From Streptomyces sp. NRRL F-5135 (GTDB taxonomy: Bacteria > Actinomycetota > Actinomycetes > Streptomycetales > Streptomycetaceae), in assembly GCF_000719775.1 (NCBI RefSeq), contig NZ_JOHR01000015.1:114953-178952 (forward strand): a stretch of 64,000 bases of DNA. Reading direction: 5' to 3'. The position numbers were made by a program, and so were the translations under genes. Below are positions 59,763 through 64,000 of this stretch, in pieces (position 1 is the first letter of the stretch; the number at the start of each line of letters is the position of its first letter). The notes beneath the pieces were generated by a model. It made no database searches. It saw only the letters and a program-made list of their open reading frames with translations, and had not been told where the DNA came from.

Positions 59763-61139
59763 GTGGCGACCGTGGACCGGACGCCCGCCGAGAACCGTTC
59801 ACCCGGAGGGGATCACCCACCGGCCGTGGACCGGACACCCGCCGTGGACCGGGCGCCCGCCGTGGACCGGGCGACGGCCGACGAGCGGTCACCCGCCGAG
59901 GTCCGCTCACCCGGCGGCGACCGGGCCCCCGGCGCGGGCCGGACGCCCGTCCTGGTGGTCGGCGCCGGGCCCGTCGGCCTGACGGCGGCCCTCGGACTCC
60001 GGGCGCGCGGGCTCCCCGTGACGCTGCTGGAGGCCGATCCGGAGGGCCGGCGACGGGAAGGCAGCCGCGCGCTGTTCGTACACCGGGAGACACTCCGGTC
60101 GCTGGACGGGATGCGGCCGGGCCTCGCCGCCGAGATCAGCTCGTTCGGGCAGACCTGGCGCACCAGCCGCACGCTGTACCGGGGGCGCGAGGTGTACGCG
60201 CGGACCTTCCCGCCGCCCGTCCGGCAGGCGGGGGACCGGCCAGGCCTGCCACCGTTCACCAGCCTGCGGCAGGTGGACACCGAACGGTTCCTGCTCGCCG
60301 CCTGCGAGGCCGCGGGCGTACGGATCGAATGGGGCGCGCGGGTGGCCGGGGTACGGGTCTCGGCGGCCGGTGTCGCCGTGACCGCCGAGGACGGCCGCAG
60401 CTGGAGCGGCGACCGGGTCGTCGCGGCCGACGGCGCGCGGTCGGCGGTCCGGCGCGAGCTGGGCATCCCCATGGAGGGCGGCCACGCGCCGGGTTTCCAC
60501 GTCGTCGTGGACGTCGCCGAGACCCCGGGGGCGGAACTGCCGGTCGAACGGGTCTTCCACTACGAGCACCCCGGCGTGGGCGGACGCAGCGTGATGCGGG
60601 TGCCGTTCACGGGCGGTTTCCAGCTCGACCTCCAGTGCCGGGACGACGACGCGCCCGAGTCCTACGGGACGGAGGAGGCCGTCCGGGACTGGTTGCCCCG
60701 TCTGGTGGGCGACGGCCATGCCGACCGCGTGCTGTGGGTGTCGACGTACCGCTTCCTGCGCAAGGTGGCCGCCTCCTTCACCGATCCCGCGCGCCGCGTG
60801 CTGCTCGTCGGCGAGGCGGCTCACCTGTTCCCGCCGTTCGGCGCCAGGGGCATGAACAGCGGCGTCGCGGACGCGGCCGCGGCCGCCGAGGCGGTCGCGG
60901 CGGGGACGCCGGAGGCGGTCGAGGCGTTCGCCGTGACCCGGCGGGAGGCGGCGCTGTTCAACAGCGCCGCGGCCGGCGAGGCCCTGGAACACCTGCGGCC
61001 GCGGCGTCGGACCGTACGGGCGAAACAGCGAGTGGCGGCGACGCTGGCGCCCGTGGTTCCCCGGTGCGGCGCGTGGCTCGAGCGCGCGCCGTACGGGCCG
61101 CGCCACGGCTCACCCGCGAGCGCGGGCGGCACGTACTGA
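59763..61139 (+). CDS. FAD-dependent aromatic hydroxylase-like oxidoreductase
   Basis: A 458-residue class A flavoprotein monooxygenase type protein. The FAD fold starts at VLVVGAGPVGLTAALGL (GAGPVGL at residues 67-73); VVAADGARSAVRRELGI is the DG motif; VLLVGEAAHLFPPFGARGMN is the GD motif with Glu for Asp. It resembles 3-hydroxyphenylpropionate hydroxylases (MhpA) and PHBH. The first ~60 residues are a low-complexity segment made of repeated PAVDR units (three 18-base repeats, 59823-59876). GTG 59763 is two bases after the previous stop. It likely hydroxylates the aromatic product of the operon, possibly by decarboxylative hydroxylation. Confidence 0.88.
   Translation: MATVDRTPAENRSPGGDHPPAVDRTPAVDRAPAVDRATADERSPAEVRSPGGDRAPGAGRTPVLVVGAGPVGLTAALGLRARGLPVTLLEADPEGRRREGSRALFVHRETLRSLDGMRPGLAAEISSFGQTWRTSRTLYRGREVYARTFPPPVRQAGDRPGLPPFTSLRQVDTERFLLAACEAAGVRIEWGARVAGVRVSAAGVAVTAEDGRSWSGDRVVAADGARSAVRRELGIPMEGGHAPGFHVVVDVAETPGAELPVERVFHYEHPGVGGRSVMRVPFTGGFQLDLQCRDDDAPESYGTEEAVRDWLPRLVGDGHADRVLWVSTYRFLRKVAASFTDPARRVLLVGEAAHLFPPFGARGMNSGVADAAAAAEAVAAGTPEAVEAFAVTRREAALFNSAAAGEALEHLRPRRRTVRAKQRVAATLAPVVPRCGAWLERAPYGPRHGSPASAGGTY
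59823..59876 (+). repeat. Three 18-base repeats in the flavoprotein N-terminus
   Basis: Units at 59823, 59841 and 59859 each begin GCCGTGGACCGG and encode AVDRTP, AVDRAP and AVDRAT. They lie before the FAD domain and probably form a flexible arm. Confidence 0.8.
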
Positions 61140-61293
61140 GGGGGCCGGCGGGTTCCCGCTGGACGGCGGGTTCCTCCTCAACGGCGGGTTCCCCCTGAAC
61201 TCCGGGCCGCCGGGTCCCCCATTCGGTCCCGGCCCGGCGGTCCGGTCCTGACAAGAGAACGGATCCGGCACCGGCGGACCGCATGATGGTGCG

Positions 61294-62163
61294 GTGATCA
61301 GCGTCCTGTTCGCCATCCTGACCGCGGTCAGCAACGGCTCCGGTGCCGTGCTCCAGCGCAGGGCCGCGGCCACGGTGCCGGACACCAAGGCCATGCGCCT
61401 CGAGCTGATCCGGCACCTGCTGCGGCAGAAGGTCTGGCTGGCGGGGATCGGCCTGGTGATCGTCGCGGCCGTCTGCCAGGCGGTCGCCCTGGCCACCGGG
61501 CCGATCGCCGTGGTGCAGCCGATCTTCGTCGTCGAACTGCCCGCGACGCTGCTGATCGCCGGCTACGTCTTCCGGGCCCGGCTGCCGCGCGAGGTCTGGG
61601 CCGGAGTGGCGGCGGTCACCTGCGGGCTCGCTCTCGGGATGGCGTCGGCGGCGCCGGGCGGCGGCGGCGAGAGCGTGCCCGGCGCCGCCTGGATCTCCGC
61701 CCTCCTCCTGACCGGCGTCTTCGAGGGCCTGCTCCTCGCCTGGTCGACCCGGTTGCGCGGCAACGCGCGGGCCGCCGCCCTCGGCCTCGCCGCCGCGACG
61801 GGCTACGCCCTGACCGCCGCGCTGATGAAGGACGCGATGGGACGCCTGGAGGACGGCGGCGCGGCGGCGCTCTTCACCTCCTGGCAGTTGTACGCCACCG
61901 CCGTCGCCGGGGTGGGGGCGCTGTTCCTGCTGCAGAACGCTCTCCAGGCGGGTTCGCTGGCCGCCTCGCAGCCCATGCTCACCCTCGGGGACGCGCTGAT
62001 CAGCATCGCCTACGGGGTGACCCTCTTCGGCGAGAGCGTCCGCGTCGGCTGGTGGCTGCTGCCCGAGCTGATCGCCGTGGTGTTGATCACGGTCGGCTGC
62101 GTGACACTGGCCCGCTCGCCCCTGGCGGGTGGCGCCGCACCGCCGCCACCACGCGTGCGCTGA
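61294..62163 (+). CDS. DMT-superfamily (EamA-like) transporter
   Basis: A 289-residue protein with about nine to ten membrane helices, made of two EamA-like halves: LFAILTAVSNGSGAVLQRRA, IVAAVCQAVALATGPIAVVQ and the second half FEGLLLAWSTRLRGN, LFLLQNALQAGSLAASQPML. It belongs to a large group of unassigned drug/metabolite transporters. The GTG 61294 start has no evident ribosome binding site. It follows the aminobenzoate operon by 154 bases on the same strand; a role in exporting its product is possible but equally it may be unrelated. Confidence 0.85.
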   Translation: MISVLFAILTAVSNGSGAVLQRRAAATVPDTKAMRLELIRHLLRQKVWLAGIGLVIVAAVCQAVALATGPIAVVQPIFVVELPATLLIAGYVFRARLPREVWAGVAAVTCGLALGMASAAPGGGGESVPGAAWISALLLTGVFEGLLLAWSTRLRGNARAAALGLAAATGYALTAALMKDAMGRLEDGGAAALFTSWQLYATAVAGVGALFLLQNALQAGSLAASQPMLTLGDALISIAYGVTLFGESVRVGWWLLPELIAVVLITVGCVTLARSPLAGGAAPPPPRVR

Positions 62164-62284
62164 CCTGCGGAAGCCGCGGGGAGGAGGCCGCTCGTCGGGG
62201 CCGGCACGCGCACGCGGCCCCAAGGGCCGGACCGCACAGGCGGTGTGAGGCGACGTCCGCGCCGGCGGCACATCAGAGTTGAGG

Positions 62285-62335
62285 AATTGCCAACTTATGC
62301 AATTGCCCACATGATGTACCCATCCTGATGTACCC
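62285..62335. promoter_or_regulatory. Dyad and direct repeats before the ATPase gene
   Basis: AATTGC (62285-62290) and GCAATT (62299-62304) form a 20-base dyad in an AT-rich patch. Then TGATGTACCC occurs twice, 14 bases apart (62312-62321 and 62326-62335). The patch contrasts with the GC-rich surroundings. Likely promoter and operator of the ATPase gene at 62408. Confidence 0.5.
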
Positions 62336-62407
62336 GTCGCCGCGCGTCCGGTCCCGGCCGCCCGCCCGGGTCCGCCGGCCCGCCGCACCCGTCCGGGAGG
62401 AGCCCGG

Positions 62408-62863
62408 GTGACCAGCCGTATCGCTCCCTTGCCGCACCGGCACGTCCTGACCCTGCCCACCGTGCCCTCGGCCGTGCGGACGGTGCGCGAGGCGACGGAA
62501 CAGGTGCTGGCCGAGTGGGGCATCAGCCCGCAGCACCCCGCGGTGGACCCGGCACTGCTGATCCTGAGCGAGCTGGTCACCAACAGCGTCCGGCACGCCG
62601 CCCCGGTCTCCCCGAACCTGACCGTCATGTACGCGGCCGGCCGCGGCACGTTCGTCTTCGCGGTGCACGACCGGCACCCCTACCAGCCCGTCCTGGACGG
62701 CCTCGGCACCGACGCGGGGCCCACTGTCGGTACCGGAACCGGGAACGGCGGTCTGGCCACCGTCATGGAACTCACCAGGAGTCTGGACGGCACCGTGGTC
62801 GTCCAGGGGGACGGGGACGGCGGGGGCAAGAGCATCTGCGTCAGCCTGCCCCTCCAGCGGTGA
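62408..62863 (+). CDS. ATP-binding protein, anti-sigma-factor kinase-like
   Basis: A 151-residue protein with the HATPase_c_2 fold. The N-box LLILSELVTNSVRHAA is clear, as is the G-box region GTGTGNGGLATVMELTRSL. This is the RsbW/SpoIIAB-like family, very abundant in Streptomyces, where many members act with DUF397 or XRE partners; no such partner is adjacent here. GGGAGGAG precedes GTG 62408. Function: serine kinase or anti-sigma switch, target unknown. Confidence 0.85.
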   Translation: MTSRIAPLPHRHVLTLPTVPSAVRTVREATEQVLAEWGISPQHPAVDPALLILSELVTNSVRHAAPVSPNLTVMYAAGRGTFVFAVHDRHPYQPVLDGLGTDAGPTVGTGTGNGGLATVMELTRSLDGTVVVQGDGDGGGKSICVSLPLQR

Positions 62864-63056
62864 CGGCCGGGCGGTGTTCCGTACGATGCGACTGCTCACG
62901 GGCCGACTGCTCGCCCGGTCCGCGACGGGTGGAGGTCATTACGCTGAACGGCATGGGTGAGGATGGCCGCATGGCGGACAGGACGGGATGGGCGGGATGC
63001 GCGCGGACGCGGTGTTCACGACCGGCGAGAGGCACGGACGGCGGAGGACCGGTTCG

Positions 63057-63401
63057 GTGAGCGTGCCGCTGTACCAGCTCAAGGCGGAATTCTTCAAAAC
63101 GCTCGGTCACCCCGTACGCATCCGGGTGCTGGAGCTGCTGAGCGAGCGCGAGCACGCGGTCGCCGACATGCTGCCCCAGGTAGGGGTGGAGCCTTCGCAC
63201 CTGTCCCAGCAACTGGCGGTGCTGCGGCGCGCGAACCTGGTCGTGACCCGCAAGGAGGGCTCGACCGTCATCTACTCGCTGACCAGCCCGCACGTCGCGG
63301 AGCTGCTGCGGGTCGCGCGCACCATCCTGTCCGGGGTGCTGGCGGGGCAGGCCGAACTGCTGGCGGACCTGCGGGCCGCCACTCCCGAGGAGAAGGCATA
63401 G
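63057..63401 (+). CDS. ArsR/SmtB-family regulator
   Basis: A 114-residue winged-helix regulator. LYQLKAEFFKTLGHPVRIRV, VEPSHLSQQLAVLRRANLVV (recognition helix) and KEGSTVIYSL (wing) are seen. No CxC metal motif is present, so it is not a typical arsenic or cadmium sensor. GTG 63057 follows GGAGGA; the longer frame from 62988 adds 23 doubtful residues. In actinobacteria such ArsR genes often precede a SulP-type anion transporter; here only degraded sequence follows. Confidence 0.9.
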   Translation: MSVPLYQLKAEFFKTLGHPVRIRVLELLSEREHAVADMLPQVGVEPSHLSQQLAVLRRANLVVTRKEGSTVIYSLTSPHVAELLRVARTILSGVLAGQAELLADLRAATPEEKA

Positions 63402-63618
63402 GAGGCCGTGAGCCGCCGGCCGGCCCCAGCGCCCGCCCCGACGTCACTCCGAAGCCGGGCAGGCCCGCACAGATCGTCGTCAGCGCCGAGACGAGCGTCA
63501 GCGCCGGAAGACGGCTCCGCTCCGTTCACGGCCCCGTTTCCCGTGTCCGCGGCCGGACTCCGGCAGCTGTGGGCGGAGAGCGGCCGACGCGGTGGAGCCC
63601 GGACCCGGGGGCAATCAC
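63402..63618. other. Gap after the ArsR gene, no clear gene
   Basis: A GTG at 63408 opens a frame beginning SRRPAPAPAPTSLRSRA, which might be the damaged start of a transporter, but nothing after it resembles a membrane protein. I support no gene here. Confidence 0.3.
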
Positions 63619-64000
63619 TCATCCCCGGCGGTGGTGTCCGGCGGACAGGCTCCGTACCGGCAGTTCGTCCACCGTCCGGTGCCGGTCCGGGGCGTGCGCG
63701 GACGCAGCCGCGCCGTAGCGCCGGGCCAGAGGCCCGGAGGTGGCCCCGTGGGCCAGGACGCTGAGCAGCACCGTGCAGACCACCACCGGCACGACCGCGC
63801 GGGCGGCGGAGGCGTCGAGTTCCTCGACGGCCAGCAGGCCGAAGACGACGGCTCAGCAGCGCGAGCGCGAGCACGGCCGTGACCGCGAACTCCTCGGCCG
63901 GCCATCCCCGGCGCAGCGCGCGGCGCAGCAGCCGGCCGGCGGCCAGTCCGAGAGCGGTGCCGTAGCCGATCCCGATCAGCAGTTCCAGGAGCGCGCCGCC
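63619..64000 (-). pseudogene. Decayed CPA1-type cation/proton antiporter (partial at window end)
   Basis: On the minus strand, the frame entering from the window end reads GALLELLIGIGYGTALGLAA and EEFAVTAVLALALLS, part of a NhaP-type antiporter. At about 63850 the frame changes and continues VVFGLLAVEELDASAARAVV, PVVVCTVLLSVLAHGATSGP, ARRYGA, the last part of the same family. The ~150 residues that should lie between are missing, so there is a deletion plus a frameshift. The gene is broken, assuming the sequence is correct. It runs off the window, and the start cannot be seen. Confidence 0.7.

Noticed and set aside
63408..63764. 118-codon frame after the ArsR gene as a SulP transporter start.
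   Set aside because: No hydrophobic helices follow; composition is that of a GC-rich chance frame.

Overview
The window is very GC-rich DNA with typical Streptomyces gene style: many GTG starts, ATGA/TGATG start-stop overlaps, SoxR, an S-(hydroxymethyl)mycothiol dehydrogenase (mycothiol is actinobacterial), Tat and lipoprotein exports, and many regulators of the TetR, MerR, GntR, AraC, ArsR and XRE families. I read it as a chromosomal segment of a Streptomyces or close relative. No rRNA, tRNA or CRISPR was seen. All functional calls come from reading motifs and family resemblance; no database search was run.

Region 1-7.2 kb: a TetR gene and a convergent MaoC-like hydratase gene with matching operator-like sites upstream of both, soxR, a zinc-ribbon protein of unknown role, a large secreted penicillin-acylase-family amidase, and an aldo/keto reductase behind a MerR-type promoter. 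Region 7.2-13.5 kb looks accessory: a SLOG protein, a flavoprotein, two HAD hydrolases, an XRE regulator closed by a perfect 17-bp hairpin, then a run of very small genes (two Cys-rich mini-proteins, a 38-residue Asp/Gly-rich peptide, a 134-residue unknown) ending in a serine-recombinase remnant.

Region 13.5-26.9 kb is a coherent organosulfur scavenging locus. It has two aldo/keto reductases, two rhodanese-type sulfurtransferases, two FMNH2-dependent NtaA/SnaA/DszA monooxygenases, a complete peptide-type ABC importer, an OsmC protein and a transposase-like HTH protein. Region 27-32.4 kb has two tandem duplicated MFS transporters, a NamZ/DUF1343 muramidase with a Tat signal, and a short-chain dehydrogenase.

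Region 32.4-41.5 kb looks like an acyl-CoA catabolism regulon (SDR, CoA-ligase remnant, TetR, acyl-CoA dehydrogenase, APH-like kinase; matching operator-like palindromes at 31544 and 41619) interrupted by foreign or decayed DNA: an AraC/metallo-beta-lactamase pair, a LuxR remnant, an MFS exporter with a frameshifted tail, and an internally deleted Tn3 transposase. Region 41.7-52.3 kb is housekeeping and metabolic: DUF202 membrane proteins, NUDIX, an FAD dehydrogenase, a molybdopterin oxidoreductase with its cytochrome b, gluconate uptake and kinase with a divergent GntR regulator, mycothiol-dependent formaldehyde detoxification, and a pseudouridine synthase.

Region 52.7-61.1 kb is the most interesting part. 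A tight one-direction operon encodes a membrane-anchored ABM-domain protein, a fused aminodeoxychorismate synthase with a repeat-rich linker, a benzoate-CoA-ligase-like enzyme, a second adenylating ligase and an aromatic-hydroxylase-like flavoprotein. This is a plausible undescribed aminobenzoate-derived pathway. The window ends with a DMT transporter, a serine-kinase-like ATPase, an ArsR regulator and a decayed cation/proton antiporter.
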